From the NCBI GenBank assembly GCA_027214345.1, contig JAPWHR010000018.1, positions 1 through 64,000 of the forward strand: DNA of 64,000 bases, in the 5' to 3' direction. The notes beneath the pieces are model-generated. The model ran no database searches, had not been told where the DNA came from, and was given only the letters and a program-made list of their open reading frames with translations. The translations under genes and the position numbers were made by a program. This document shows positions 39,673 to 49,959 of the stretch, one piece after another; position 1 is the stretch's first letter; each line of letters opens with the position of its first letter. The stretch comes from Comamonadaceae bacterium G21597-S1. Its GTDB lineage: Bacteria > Pseudomonadota > Gammaproteobacteria > Burkholderiales > Burkholderiaceae_C.

Positions 39673-41973
39673 ATGACGGTTCACCATCTTGCTCCCCGCC
39701 GGCTTGAGGGCCTTGTCGCCGGTACCCTGATGCTGCTGGCGCTTGCGCTGATGTCAGCCGCACCGTCCAGTGCACACGCGACGGTGGCCGAGGCCATGGC
39801 CGCCGGTGCGCGCGCCCACCAGGACGGAGGATTCGAAGAGGCGCTCGTGTTCTGGGACCGCGCCCAGCTGCAGGCGCAGGGCAGCGGCGATGCCCAGGCC
39901 CAGGCGCGGGCGCTGCTCGGCGCCGCGCGCAGTTATCTCGCGCTCGGTCGTGCGCCACTGGCCACGCAACGCCTCGAACAGGCTCGGGCGCTGGCCGCGG
40001 CGCAAGCCGACCCGGCCCTGATCGGATCGATCTCCGCGGCGCTGGGCAGTGCGCTGCTGCTGGCGGGCGAGCCGGCCAAGGCGCGTCCGGTGCTGGAGCA
40101 GGCGATCACGCTCGCCCGTGCGGACCGCGACCAGGACGTCATTGCGCAAGGCGCGAACGACCTGGCGCGGCTGGAAGCCGAGGCCGGCAACATCGGCCGT
40201 GCTGCCGAGTGGTACCGGCACAGCATGGTCAACGCCCGGCTCAGCGGTAACCCGGCGCTGGAGGCCACGGCCGCGGTCAACCTGGCGCGGCTGCCGTTGG
40301 CTCCGGATGCGCGGGCGCAGGCGCTGGCGCAGGCGGCACCGCTGGTGCGGGCCTTGCCGCCCTCGCATATCCGCGCGATGACGTTGGTCAGCATCGCCCG
40401 ATTGCATGGCGAGCCCGCCGATTCGGCAATCGCGAGCGACACGGACCGTCGCCAGGCCGCCGCCGATTTCGACGCCGCCGCCGCGACGGCGCGGCAGATC
40501 GGCGACGCGCGGGTGCTCAGTTATGCACTGGGCTACAAGGGTGTCATGGAGGAGGCCGCAAACCGGCCGGAAGCAGCCTTGGCGTTGACGCGGGATGCGG
40601 CGCGGGCGGCGCGGCAGTCGAACGCGATGGAGAGCCTGTACCGCTGGGAGTGGCAGGCGGGCCGGCTGCTGCGCCAGCTCGGTGACGACGACGGCGCGCT
40701 GGTGGCATACCGGGTGGCGGCCGGCACGCTCGAGCGTATCCGTCCGGACCTTGCCGCCAGCGGGAATTCGGGTTTTCGCACCAAGGCCAGTCCGGTCTAT
40801 CTTGGTGTGGCCGACCTCCTGATCCGCCGTGCGCAGCGGGCCGCACGGCCCGATGCGGCGCAGGCCGACCTGCTCGAGGCGCGGCGCACGATGGAGGCGC
40901 TCAAGAGCGCGGAGCTGGAGGACTTCTTCCAGGACGACTGCGTCGCCTCGCTCAAGTCCAAGACCAGCGGCATCGACGCGCTGGCGCCGCAGACGGCCGC
41001 GCTGTATCCCATCGTGTTGCCCGACCGCTTGTCGATCCTGGTCAGCCTGCCCGACGGCTTGCGCGAGTATTCGGTTCCGGTACCGGCGCAGGCCGTCGAG
41101 GCACAGACCCGCGCCATGCGCCGCACGCTGGAGAAACGGGTCTCGCGCGAATACCTGGCACATGCACGCCAGCTGTATGACTGGGTCGTGCGCCCCGTGC
41201 TGGCCGACCTCGAGCGCGCCGGCATCCAGACCCTGGTGTTCGTGCCCGACGGCGCCTTGCGCACGATCCCGCTGTCCGCGTTGCACGACGGCCGGCAGTT
41301 CCTGATCGAGCGTTTCGCCGTGGCCACGTCGCCGGGCCTGACGCTGACCGATCCGCGGCCGATCGCCGGGGTGGCGCCCCGGGTGCTGATGGCCGGCCTG
41401 ACCGAACCGGTGCAGGGTTTTGCCGCGTTGCCGGGGGTCAGGTCCGAGATCGAGCGCATCGCGGCTCTGGTGCCGGGAACCGAGCTGCTCGACCAGGCCT
41501 TCCTGGCATCACGTTTTCGCGGGGACCTGGCCGCAGCACCCTACACCATCGTGCATGTGGCGTCGCACGGCGAGTTCGGCGCCAGCGCGCAGGACACCTT
41601 CGTGTTGACCCACGACAGCCGCATCAACCTCAACGAACTCGAGGGCATGCTGGGTGGAACCAACTACCGCGACCAGCCGGTGCAGTTGCTGGTGCTCAGT
41701 GCCTGCGAGACCGCCGCCGGCGACGACCGCTCGGCGCTGGGGCTGGCCGGCATAGCGGTCAAGGCCGGTGCGCGCAGCGCATTGGCCACGTTGTGGTCGG
41801 TCAGCGACTTCGCATCGATGCAGCTGGTCGGCGATTTCTACAAGGGGCTGGGCCAGCCCGGCGAGTCCAAGGCCCAGGCCTTGCGCCAGGCGCAGCTGGC
41901 CCTGCTGTCGGACCGGCGTTACCGCCACCCGTATTACTGGAGCCCGTTCCTGCTCATCGGCAACTGGTTGTGA
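39673..41973 (+). CDS. Exported TPR-CHAT domain protein
   Basis: This 766-residue protein has a probable signal peptide or N-terminal anchor ([20 protein letters not shown], ending SAHA), then a helical repeat region (about 40-480) of TPR type, and a C-terminal CHAT domain (about 490-766) of the caspase-like clan. The catalytic pair is visible: His632 in [10 protein letters not shown] and Cys678 in [17 protein letters not shown] domains are Cys proteases activated by neighbouring sensor domains; the export signal places this one outside the cytoplasm. The ATG at 39673 follows AGGGAAACATC. It converges on the two-partner secretion operon, and proteins of this type occur with TpsA/TpsB, CHASE2 and DUF928 genes elsewhere. 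Confidence 0.88.
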   Translation: MTVHHLAPRRLEGLVAGTLMLLALALMSAAPSSAHATVAEAMAAGARAHQDGGFEEALVFWDRAQLQAQGSGDAQAQARALLGAARSYLALGRAPLATQRLEQARALAAAQADPALIGSISAALGSALLLAGEPAKARPVLEQAITLARADRDQDVIAQGANDLARLEAEAGNIGRAAEWYRHSMVNARLSGNPALEATAAVNLARLPLAPDARAQALAQAAPLVRALPPSHIRAMTLVSIARLHGEPADSAIASDTDRRQAAADFDAAAATARQIGDARVLSYALGYKGVMEEAANRPEAALALTRDAARAARQSNAMESLYRWEWQAGRLLRQLGDDDGALVAYRVAAGTLERIRPDLAASGNSGFRTKASPVYLGVADLLIRRAQRAARPDAAQADLLEARRTMEALKSAELEDFFQDDCVASLKSKTSGIDALAPQTAALYPIVLPDRLSILVSLPDGLREYSVPVPAQAVEAQTRAMRRTLEKRVSREYLAHARQLYDWVVRPVLADLERAGIQTLVFVPDGALRTIPLSALHDGRQFLIERFAVATSPGLTLTDPRPIAGVAPRVLMAGLTEPVQGFAALPGVRSEIERIAALVPGTELLDQAFLASRFRGDLAAAPYTIVHVASHGEFGASAQDTFVLTHDSRINLNELEGMLGGTNYRDQPVQLLVLSACETAAGDDRSALGLAGIAVKAGARSALATLWSVSDFASMQLVGDFYKGLGQPGESKAQALRQAQLALLSDRRYRHPYYWSPFLLIGNWL

Positions 41974-41987
41974 CGGCCGGGGCGGAT

Positions 41988-43754
41988 TCAGAAATCGGCA
42001 CGCAGCGCCAGGTGCCAGCCCCGGTCCTGCAGTGAGCGGCTGGGGTTGACGACGTCGCGCCCGGAGAAGGTCCGTGCCCAGTACAACTCGGCGTGCAGGC
42101 CCGGACGCGGATCCCAGCGCAGGCCCAGGCCGGCACTGCTGAGCCGTTGCGGCGTGTCGGTGGTCCGGCCCTTGTACCAGGCCCCACCGATGTCGATGAA
42201 CGGCGCCAGTTGCAACGTGGGCGCGCCATCGGCGTTGCGCATGACCGGCACCCGCACTTCCACGGACGCGGCGTAACCCTGGTCACGCACCAGCTGGTTG
42301 GTGCGGAATCCGCGCACGGTACGCACGCCGCCGACCGCGAATTGTTCCAGTGGCAGCAGCGGCTTGTTCGTCAGCTGCGCGTCGAACCGCAGCACCAGCT
42401 GGCTGCCGCTCTCGCCCAGGCGACGTGCATGCTGGAACTGGCCCAGCCAGGCCAGGAACTTGCCGTTCGGCACGTTTGCGCCCAGGTCGGTGGCACCGAA
42501 GGCGCCGGTACCCAGGCTGAAGGTCGAACGCGCGGCCGTGACCTGCTGGGTGTCGCGCCCGACATAGTCCTGCACGAAACGCAACACGCTGACCTTGCTC
42601 CTGCCATCAGGCTCGACGCCGGGCGAGAACGCGAAACCGGTGCCCAGCAGCTCCGATTCGCTCTGGCGCACATCAAAGCCGGCGATGAGGTTGAACTGCT
42701 CGCGCGCGGTACGCAGCACCGGCACCGTCAGGCGCAATCCGATGGTGCTCGAGGTCGACTGGATGTCGAGCGCGTTGAGCGGGTTCTCGACCACCTCGGC
42801 CCGGGACAGGTCGGCGAACACCTCCAGCGTCGCGTCGCGGGCGCTGATCGGCATGCCGTATGACGCCGACAACTTGCGGTAACCGGAGGCCGCGGCCAGC
42901 TCCCAGCCCAGCACGTCGCCGCGGCCGGTCGGGCTGTACCACTGGCCGCGCAGCCCGGCGCGGGCCTGGCCCAGGCTGGGCGAGATGTCGTTGTCCAGTG
43001 TGGCGGATACCTGGCTGGCCGGGCCTTCCTCGATGCGCGCGTTCAGCCGCGCTTCGCCGGGCCGGTCGCCGGGCGAGAGTTCGGCGTTGATCCGTTCGAC
43101 GAAAGGCCCCTGCAGCAGCAGTTGCAGCCGGTCCTGCAAGGTGTTGACGTTGAGCGGGGCAGCGCCGCCGAGCGCGAGCCGGTCGGTGAGGTACTGGCTG
43201 CGCAGCCGGGTGTTGCCGCTCACCGTGACCGCACTCAGCCGGCCTTCGACGATGCGGTATTCGACGACGCCGTCCACGACCTGCTGGTCCGGCAGCAGGG
43301 CGCCGGAGTTGATGTAGCCGGCGTTGACGTATTTCAGCGTCAGTGCCTGGCGCAGCGCCGCGAGATCTTCCTGGGTGACATCGCGTCCGACGTAGGGCGC
43401 GGTGACCTCCGCCAGCGCTGCGTCGCTGAACACGGTGCTGCCGGTCACCCGGATCTCGCGCACGCGGATACGTGGCAGGCTGGCCGCGCGCTGCGTGGCT
43501 GCGGGAGGCTGCGACGGTGGTGGCGCCTGCAGCTGCGGCGCGGGGCGGGCCGGTTGCAGCAGCGGCGGGGCTTGCGGGTCCTTGCCCGGCACGGCCGGCG
43601 GACCGGTGTCCTGTGCCCGCACGATGGCCGGGCTCGATGCCAGCAGTGCGATCGCCAGGGTCAGGAGGCTTGCGCGGCGCATCGATCGGGCTGCCATGTG
43701 GCGGGGGATTTGCGGGAAGCGGAGCGTCGGATCTGGCAGGCGGGGATCCGTCAT
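41988..43754 (-). CDS. TpsB-family outer-membrane transporter (ShlB/FhaC/HecB)
   Basis: This 588-residue two-partner secretion transporter has a signal peptide (SLLTLAIALLASSPAIVRAQ), a Pro/Gln-rich linker (PARPAPQLQAPPPSQPPAAT), a POTRA region (IRVREIRVTGSTVFSDAALA, then NAGYINSGALLPDQQVVDGV and YRIVEGRLSAVTVSGN) and a 16-strand barrel ending in ALRADF with terminal Phe. The VRGFRTNQLV segment is the conserved L6-loop motif. It exports the TpsA protein encoded immediately upstream. The ATG overlaps the tpsA stop by 4 bases (ATGA at 43751-43754), so the pair is translationally coupled. It is convergent with the CHAT gene, 14 bases apart. Confidence 0.93.
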   Translation of the reverse strand: MTDPRLPDPTLRFPQIPRHMAARSMRRASLLTLAIALLASSPAIVRAQDTGPPAVPGKDPQAPPLLQPARPAPQLQAPPPSQPPAATQRAASLPRIRVREIRVTGSTVFSDAALAEVTAPYVGRDVTQEDLAALRQALTLKYVNAGYINSGALLPDQQVVDGVVEYRIVEGRLSAVTVSGNTRLRSQYLTDRLALGGAAPLNVNTLQDRLQLLLQGPFVERINAELSPGDRPGEARLNARIEEGPASQVSATLDNDISPSLGQARAGLRGQWYSPTGRGDVLGWELAAASGYRKLSASYGMPISARDATLEVFADLSRAEVVENPLNALDIQSTSSTIGLRLTVPVLRTAREQFNLIAGFDVRQSESELLGTGFAFSPGVEPDGRSKVSVLRFVQDYVGRDTQQVTAARSTFSLGTGAFGATDLGANVPNGKFLAWLGQFQHARRLGESGSQLVLRFDAQLTNKPLLPLEQFAVGGVRTVRGFRTNQLVRDQGYAASVEVRVPVMRNADGAPTLQLAPFIDIGGAWYKGRTTDTPQRLSSAGLGLRWDPRPGLHAELYWARTFSGRDVVNPSRSLQDRGWHLALRADF

Positions 43755-46420
43755 GGCGCGCAGCCCGCGGTCTGAAGAGACGCCAGGGTCGTCAAGGCGA
43801 AGCGCGGCGGCACGGGGTCGGGCCCTTGCGCGTAGGCGCGGGACGAGGCGACGGCTGTGCCGGCACGCGCGAGCGCGCCCAGGTCCATGCTGGGCAGGTA
43901 GCCGTCGGGGTCCGGCGGCAGGCCGCCGCGACCGACCTCGACCAGGCTGGACAGGCCGGCGCGCGCGGCGCTGCAACCGGCCCGCATCAGGCTGGATGCA
44001 TCCAGGTAGGCGGCGGGCAACACGGCCAGTCCGGCGCTGACGTCGGTGTCCGGCGCGTCGATGTTCACCGCGCCGTCGATACCCAGGGCCGAAGATGCCG
44101 AGATGATGGTGGCGGGGTCGGCGATCAGTTGCCCGGCGACGATGCCGATGTTGCCGCCCGGCCCGCCGAAAGCGTTGGCGATGATCTGGCTGTTCTGCAG
44201 CAGCACGAACTGCGGGTCGATCGCGATGTTGCCGCCGCCGCCCGCGCCGCTTTCGACCGAGGTGGTGATCTGGCTGTCGACCAGCCGGATCAGCCGGGGC
44301 GCGAACACCTCGATGTTGCCGCCGTCTGACGTGAGCGCGCGCGTGGCGATGATGCCGCCGGACATGTCGAGGCTGTCCCCCAGGTGGACCTGGATATTGC
44401 CGGCCAGGCCGTCGCCCAGGCTGCTGGACGATATCGTGCCGCCGTTCGCGAGGCCCAGCGTCCATGCCTGCAACGTGACGTCGCCGCCGGCGCCGCTGCC
44501 CCGGGTCTCGGCCAGCAGTCCGCTGGGTCGCCCGTCGGCGCTGCCGTCGATCGTGACCGCGCCGCTGGCCGCGACGTTGACGCTGCCGGCGTTGCCGGTG
44601 CCCACGACGAGCTGGTTGTTGTTGCTCTCGTCGAAACCACCGCTGAAGCTGCGGATCTGCGCACCCGCGCGCAGATCCAGCGTGCCGACGTTGGCAGTGA
44701 CACTGCCCGCGTTGCCGTCGCCCACCGTCGTCGAATCGATCACGCCGCCTTGCATGCGCAAGACCGGCGTGGCCACGGTCAGCGTCCCGGCATCGCCGGT
44801 GGCGTTGGCCGCCGTCGCGGTGAAGATACCGCTGAGCAAGCCGTCGATGTCCACGCTTTCGCTGGCATTGACGGCCAGGTTGCCCGCCGGACCGAAGCCC
44901 CCGGTGGAACTGCTGACACGCGCGCCGCCGGCGAGGGCGAGCTTGCGGGTATGGATGGTCATGTCGCCGGCAGGGCCGCCGGTGGTTTCGGTCGACAGGC
45001 TCAGTGTGACCACGCCCAGGCCGCTGTCCGGGTCGATCGCACCGGTTGCCAGGATGTCGTCAGCGTGGATGACGAGGTCGCCGCCGGTACCGGGCCCGAA
45101 GTTGCGCGTGCCGACCAGGCCCCCGTTTCGCAGCGTCAGGCTGCCAGCAGTCGTGATCGACAGCGGCGATCCTGCCGCGGTATCGTAGTTGTCGGCGCTG
45201 ATGCCGGTGAAACTGGCAGGGCCTTGTCCGTTGATCTCGATCCGACCCGCGCGGATCTGGATGGCACCGGCCGCGCCGGGGCCATAACTTTCGCTGATCA
45301 CGAACGAGCCGTCGGAGATGGCCAGGGTGCCACCCACGTCGAGCCGAATGCCGGGCCCCTTGCCCAGGCCGCCGTAGCTGCCAGCGAGCAGCACCGAGAT
45401 GATGCCCGATTCCGAATCCGTTTCGGCACGCAGGTCGCCGCGCACCGCGATGTCGATGGCGCCGCTGCTGTCGGCATCGCCAAATGTCTGTGCCAGCAAG
45501 CCGCCCGGTGACAATGTCAATGCGCCTGCGCGTACGACGATCGATCCGCCGGAACCGTCACCGGCGAAACCGAGGAAATGGCCTTGATCGTCGAAGGCAC
45601 CCGGGTCGCCGACATCGATGAAACTGCCGCCCGAGATGTGCACGAGGCCCAGCGTGGCAAAGCCGCTCACGTCGATGGCGCCGTCGGTGCCGATGGCTGC
45701 GTCGCCGGCCGACGCCACGCTGGCCAGGCTGACGGTGGCGCCTGGCGCGACGATGGCTGAGCCGCCGAAGATGCCAGCCTGAATCAGGATGTCGCCGCCG
45801 ACCAGCGCGAACGTCTTGCCCGCAGGTACGGGAGCCGGCGTGTAGGGAGCGCCGAGCCATGGGCCATCAAGCGTGATCGGTGCCGGCGTCGGCGACAGGA
45901 ACCCGAAGGCCACCGGGTCGGCGGTGGTCAATACGCTGTTCTTCGCCGGATCGGCAAAAAATACGCCGTTCTCGCCGAGCTTGACGGAATCGGCGGTCGA
46001 CAGGTAGACGGATCCGCTGACGTCGAAGAAGCCGTTGGCGCCGAGGATGATGCCGTTCGGATTGATGAAATAGAAATTCGCGCCGGGGATGGTGACGACC
46101 AGCGGCCCGTCAATGATGCTGGCCTTGAGCCCGGTGATTTCGCTGGTGCCGCCGGTAACGCGGGAGATCACGTTGCGGATGCCGTCGGGGCCGACGAAGA
46201 CGGCTGCGTCGCCTCCGAGGACGTTGAACACGCGGAAGCTGTGGAACAGGTTGTTGCCACGTGTTTCTCCACGGCTGGCTTCGATGACCATGTCGCCGCC
46301 AGGCAGCGTGGCGCCGGAGGCGTGGAACACCACTTCACCATGCAGGGCACCCGCCGTGGCGAGCAATGCACAAAAGCCTGCACATCGGCACAATCTCCTT
46401 GCGCGGGCACCAAAAACCAT
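43751..46420 (-). CDS. TpsA-family protein (filamentous hemagglutinin-like)
   Basis: This 889-residue protein has a signal peptide (CRCAGFCALLATAGALHGEV) followed by the haemagglutination-activity secretion domain: GGDMVIEASRGETRGNNLFH, FNVLGGDAAVFVGPDGIRNV, then FYFINPNGIILGANGFFDVS with the NPNGI motif needed for TpsB recognition. The rest is a long right-handed beta-helix of Gly- and Ala-rich repeats (GNAGSVTANVGTLDLRAGAQ). The C-terminus has an RAGCSAARAGLSSLVEVGRG segment as in cyanobacterial-type TpsA proteins. AAAAGGAAACC precedes the ATG. It is an exported surface or secreted protein of a modest size for the family. Confidence 0.92.
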   Translation of the reverse strand: MVFGARARRLCRCAGFCALLATAGALHGEVVFHASGATLPGGDMVIEASRGETRGNNLFHSFRVFNVLGGDAAVFVGPDGIRNVISRVTGGTSEITGLKASIIDGPLVVTIPGANFYFINPNGIILGANGFFDVSGSVYLSTADSVKLGENGVFFADPAKNSVLTTADPVAFGFLSPTPAPITLDGPWLGAPYTPAPVPAGKTFALVGGDILIQAGIFGGSAIVAPGATVSLASVASAGDAAIGTDGAIDVSGFATLGLVHISGGSFIDVGDPGAFDDQGHFLGFAGDGSGGSIVVRAGALTLSPGGLLAQTFGDADSSGAIDIAVRGDLRAETDSESGIISVLLAGSYGGLGKGPGIRLDVGGTLAISDGSFVISESYGPGAAGAIQIRAGRIEINGQGPASFTGISADNYDTAAGSPLSITTAGSLTLRNGGLVGTRNFGPGTGGDLVIHADDILATGAIDPDSGLGVVTLSLSTETTGGPAGDMTIHTRKLALAGGARVSSSTGGFGPAGNLAVNASESVDIDGLLSGIFTATAANATGDAGTLTVATPVLRMQGGVIDSTTVGDGNAGSVTANVGTLDLRAGAQIRSFSGGFDESNNNQLVVGTGNAGSVNVAASGAVTIDGSADGRPSGLLAETRGSGAGGDVTLQAWTLGLANGGTISSSSLGDGLAGNIQVHLGDSLDMSGGIIATRALTSDGGNIEVFAPRLIRLVDSQITTSVESGAGGGGNIAIDPQFVLLQNSQIIANAFGGPGGNIGIVAGQLIADPATIISASSALGIDGAVNIDAPDTDVSAGLAVLPAAYLDASSLMRAGCSAARAGLSSLVEVGRGGLPPDPDGYLPSMDLGALARAGTAVASSRAYAQGPDPVPPRFALTTLASLQTAGCAP

Positions 46421-46500
46421 GTTGGTTTCCTTTTCCTGGCCAGATGCAAGAAGGGTAACAAGAAAAACCGCTCGCGCACACGGCTGTTCGCGGGCAACTG

Positions 46501-46532
46501 AAAAGAAACCCCCGCAGCGCAGGTTGCAGGGG
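46501..46532 (-). terminator. Putative Rho-independent terminator of the PEP-CTERM gene
   Basis: On the minus strand, a stem with CCCC-TGC paired to GCA-GGGG (one mismatch, loop of about 9) at 46532-46509 is followed by TTTCTTTT (46508-46501). It lies 38 bases after the stop of the PEP-CTERM gene and before the tpsA ribosome binding site, so it would separate the two transcripts. Confidence 0.6.
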
Positions 46533-46569
46533 CCGCGTGCGACGATGCGCGGCGCCGGCCGGTCGGGTC

Positions 46570-47469
46570 TCAGCCGGCGTCCAGGCGGCTTTGCCGGCTG
46601 CGACGTGCCCACGCCACCGCAATCAGGCCCAGTCCGACCAGAGCCAGACTGCCGGGTTCCGGAACGAACGTGGCGCCTGCAACGCTGGACGCGAAAAAGC
46701 CGTTTACAGGTACGCCGCCGCAGCGTCCGGTGCCCTGCAAACAGTCTTCATTGATGCGCGAGACACTGCTGCCGCCGCTGAGGCTTCCGTCGTCGAGGGC
46801 GTACAGGTTCGTCCCGACGTTCACGTATGGGCCGAGGTGCAGCAGCTGCTGCGCAAGCGCGAGGTAGAAGTTGGTGGGATTGGTGATGTTATCGACCGTG
46901 ACATGGAACACATCACCGGCATTGTGGGCATACAGAAGGAACATGTCGCCGACCACGGGGGTGTCGCTGCCGTCCACGGGCAACGCGCCGACGGTCGGCG
47001 ACAAGCCGCCGTTGTACACCAGCGTACCGACTGGCCGGTCCGCCGCCGTGAGGCCCAACGTGATGGTGTCGACGCCGTCGTTGCTGTCCGAGACGTTGCT
47101 GTCCAGGATCGGAGCGCTTGTCGAGGGCCCGGTCTGGATGGCATTGGCGAGATTGAAGCTGTTGAAACCCAGGTTGAGTGTCCAACTACCTGCCAACCCC
47201 GACGCACCGTACGAACTGGTGAAGGTTCCCGTGAGTTGACTGGTCAGCGCAAACGTTTGCCCCGGGGACGCACTGGGTGTGTAAAAGAATTCCGAATTGG
47301 CAACGGCAATGCTGTCGAAGTCGAGGTTCAGGTCCAGCGGTCGATAGACGCCAGTCACGGTTGTCGACCCGGAGCGCGAGGTAATGGGGTACGACGTTTG
47401 TGCCGCCGCGCTCAGGGCCGCGCCCAGCAGGGTTGTGATGAGGACGGTCTTCAAGCTGCGGCAATGCAT
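46570..47469 (-). CDS. PEP-CTERM sorting-domain protein, secreted
   Basis: This 299-residue protein has a signal peptide (LKTVLITTLLGAALSAAAQT) and a C-terminal PEP-CTERM signal: FVPEPGSLALVGLGLIAVAW followed by ARRSRQSR, a hydrophobic helix with a basic tail that is processed by exosortase in exopolysaccharide-producing bacteria. The middle is a beta-rich domain (FYTPSASPGQTFALTSQLTG, then NLGFNSFNLANAIQTGPSTS) seen in choice-of-anchor-like proteins, with two Cys flanking INEDCLQGTGRCGG. No exosortase gene is in the window, so sorting machinery must be elsewhere. It is transcribed away from the cyclase gene. Confidence 0.9.
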   Translation of the reverse strand: MHCRSLKTVLITTLLGAALSAAAQTSYPITSRSGSTTVTGVYRPLDLNLDFDSIAVANSEFFYTPSASPGQTFALTSQLTGTFTSSYGASGLAGSWTLNLGFNSFNLANAIQTGPSTSAPILDSNVSDSNDGVDTITLGLTAADRPVGTLVYNGGLSPTVGALPVDGSDTPVVGDMFLLYAHNAGDVFHVTVDNITNPTNFYLALAQQLLHLGPYVNVGTNLYALDDGSLSGGSSVSRINEDCLQGTGRCGGVPVNGFFASSVAGATFVPEPGSLALVGLGLIAVAWARRSRQSRLDAG

Positions 47470-47851
47470 TTTCTCGACTCCTGGGCGTGGGTTTGCTGTC
47501 GGTACGGCAGCGCTGCCGCCAACAAAGCATTTAACGCGCCAACAAGGAAATACTTCACGAAATCAACTGCTTGTACGACTGACATCGTCTCCGTTTGTGA
47601 TAGTTGTCAATTTTCCTGACATAGGCTGGTGGTGCGGGTGCGCCCGGACATGGGAGCCAATTTCAATTCCGACAACCAACCGTTGGCAAACGCCCGCCGT
47701 GCCAGGTCTCGCGCGCAGGCGATGAACGGGCCGGGCAGGGCAGAACAGGACAGGCTGTCTCATCGGTTCCGGCCATGCTACGCTCGCGCGCTGACCGCTG
47801 CGGGATCGGCATCGTTCGCGCCGCGCCGTCCGGTCCTTCGACAGGAGTCCC
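47470..47851. other. Divergent intergenic region between PEP-CTERM and cyclase genes
   Basis: This 382-base gap contains the 5' ends of two divergent genes. The minus strand has a TTGACA hexamer at 47610-47605, but no good -10 partner at the right spacing, so I do not call a promoter. CGACAGGAG before 47852 is the ribosome binding site of the cyclase. I see no repeat or small gene. Confidence 0.4.
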
Positions 47852-49816
47852 GTGCCGACTGCCCCGTCCCGTCTCAGCAAGCTGGGCCACTGGCTGCGCC
47901 AACCGGTAGCCATAGGCCTGGGCATTGGCCTGGCCGCATTCCTGGCGATGGCCGGCCTGCGCCTGCTGGGAGGCCTGCAGGCGATGGAGCTGGCGGTGTA
48001 CGACCTGTATCTGAACGCCCGTCCTGAAGGCGGCCGGCAGGAGGACCGCGTCGCCGTGGTACTGATCGATGACGAGGACATCCGCCGCATCGGCCGTTGG
48101 CCGATGGACGACGCAACACTGGCGCAAGTGGCAGAGAACCTGTCGCAGGCCGGCCCGCAGGCGATCGGATTCGACCTGTACCGCGACCTTCCGGTTGCGC
48201 CGGGCACGGAGCGGCTCGAGCGGCTGCTGGCGTCCAGCGAGCAGCTTTTCTTCGTGATGAAGTTCGGCGGCCGCGACGCCGCCCGCGTGTCGCCACCGCC
48301 CGTGCTGGACGGCACCGAGCGCATCGGATTTGCTGATTTGTTGGTCGATCCGGGCGGGTTCGTGCGGCGCGGCTTGTTGTTTCTCGACGACGGCGAGACG
48401 CTCGGTTTTGCGTTCGCGTGGCGGCTGGCGCTGCCTTACCTGGCGACGTACGGCGTGACCCCGGCGGCCGGCGAACCGGACCCGGAGCACGTGCGCCTGG
48501 GTTCCGTCACGCTGCGCCCGATGGAAACCAATGACGGGCCCTACGTGCGGGCCGATGCGGCCGGCTACCAGTTCCCGCTCGACTACCAGGGCGGCGAGCG
48601 ACCATTTCGCACGTTCTCTCTGACCGAGGTGCTGGACCGCACGGTGCCGCCTGAGGCGCTGCGCGGTCGCATCGTGCTGGTGGGGGTCTCGGCCGACAGC
48701 GTCAAGGACCTGTTCCTGACTCCGTTCAACCATGGGCAATCCGACGCGGCGAGCACGCCCGGGGTGCTGATCCATGCGCATGCCGTCAGCCAGTTGCTGC
48801 GCGCCGGGCTCGATGGCCAACGTCCGCTGGCTTTTGTGCCCACCGGGGTCGGTTATCTGGGCATGCTGGTCTGGAGCCTGGTGGCGGTGGCCACCGCGCT
48901 GCGGGTGCGCGCGTTGTGGCTGCTGGCGCTGTTGGCAACATGCGAGACGCTCGCGCTTTTCGGCGGCAGCTACCTGGCCTTCCTGGCCGGATGGTGGGTA
49001 CCGGTGGTCCCGATGGCGCTGGTCGGGTTGGTCAGCGCCAGCCTGTCCGAGGCCTACCTGTCCAGCCTGGAGCGCAACGAGCGCCAGTACCTGATGGACA
49101 TCTTCTCGCGGCAGGTCTCGCCCGACGTGGCCGAGGAAATGTGGCGCTCGCGCGACCAGTTCCTCGAGAGTGGACGCCTCAAGCCGCGCCTGCTCACCGC
49201 CACCATCCTGTTCACCGACCTGCACAACTTCACGCCGGTGGCCGAGCAACTGTCACCCCCGGAGTTGATGGACTGGCTCAACCTGTACATGGACCGCATG
49301 GCCGGCCTGGTGATGCAGCACGGTGGCGTCGTCGACGACTATTTCGGCGATGCCATCAAGGCGAACTTCGGCGTTCCCGCCGTGCGCCAGGACGAACACG
49401 CGATCGACGAGGACGCGCGCCATGCGGTGCGTTGTGCACTGGCCATGGGCGTGGCGCTGGAGCAGATGAACCGCGACTGGGAGGCCGCGGGCCTGCCGCA
49501 TATCAGCATGCGCGTGGGCATCGCGACCGGCGAGGTGGTCGCCGGTTGCCTGGGCAGCACGCAACGCATGAAGTTCACGACGCTGGGCGACGTCGTCAAT
49601 ACCGCGGCCCGGATGGAGACCTACGGCAAGGACGATCCGGCGGTCACAGCGCCCGATGCGATCAGCCGGGTGCTGATGTCCGACGAGACGGCGCGGCGCA
49701 TCGGCGACGGTTTCGTTACCACGGTCGTAGGCGATCTGAGGCTCAAGGGCAAGGCCAGCCCGGTCAGGGTGTACCGGCTCGAGGGGGAGCGCGTCGCCGG
49801 CCCGGCGCCATCCTGA
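47852..49816 (+). CDS. CHASE2-domain adenylate/guanylate cyclase
   Basis: This 654-residue sensor has an N-terminal membrane helix (VAIGLGIGLAAFLAMAGLRL), an extracytoplasmic CHASE2 domain (about 35-300, with AVVLIDDEDIRRIGRWPMDD and RGRIVLVGVSADSVKDLF), three C-terminal helices of the CHASE2 anchor (about 320-400), and a class III nucleotidyl cyclase domain (about 445-640). The metal-binding Asp456 (ILFTDLHNFT) and Asp500 (DYFGDAIK), and the transition-state N and R in VVNTAARME, are present. The KFTTLGD segment, with Lys, favours ATP as substrate. It would make cAMP in response to an external signal. GTG start with AGGAG upstream. Confidence 0.92.
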   Translation: MPTAPSRLSKLGHWLRQPVAIGLGIGLAAFLAMAGLRLLGGLQAMELAVYDLYLNARPEGGRQEDRVAVVLIDDEDIRRIGRWPMDDATLAQVAENLSQAGPQAIGFDLYRDLPVAPGTERLERLLASSEQLFFVMKFGGRDAARVSPPPVLDGTERIGFADLLVDPGGFVRRGLLFLDDGETLGFAFAWRLALPYLATYGVTPAAGEPDPEHVRLGSVTLRPMETNDGPYVRADAAGYQFPLDYQGGERPFRTFSLTEVLDRTVPPEALRGRIVLVGVSADSVKDLFLTPFNHGQSDAASTPGVLIHAHAVSQLLRAGLDGQRPLAFVPTGVGYLGMLVWSLVAVATALRVRALWLLALLATCETLALFGGSYLAFLAGWWVPVVPMALVGLVSASLSEAYLSSLERNERQYLMDIFSRQVSPDVAEEMWRSRDQFLESGRLKPRLLTATILFTDLHNFTPVAEQLSPPELMDWLNLYMDRMAGLVMQHGGVVDDYFGDAIKANFGVPAVRQDEHAIDEDARHAVRCALAMGVALEQMNRDWEAAGLPHISMRVGIATGEVVAGCLGSTQRMKFTTLGDVVNTAARMETYGKDDPAVTAPDAISRVLMSDETARRIGDGFVTTVVGDLRLKGKASPVRVYRLEGERVAGPAPS

Positions 49817-49959
49817 TGCCGAACCCGGGGGGCGACATGGCCGGTTCGATGTGGATTGGCAAGGGGCGGTCGCTGCCCCTATACTTTTTGTGCTGCGTCC
49901 TTCGCCGCGCGGCGCCGCAGCAGCGGCGCCAGGCGCCGGATGAACACCAGGAACATGCC

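Noticed and set aside
43751-46420. Repeated Gly- and Ala-rich blocks considered as a CRISPR or DNA repeat array.
   Set aside because: They are coding repeats of a beta-helix in TpsA; spacing and sequence vary and no direct repeat of CRISPR type exists.
47605-47610. Minus-strand TTGACA as a -35 box for the PEP-CTERM gene.
   Set aside because: No acceptable -10 hexamer at 16-18 bases; not called as a promoter.
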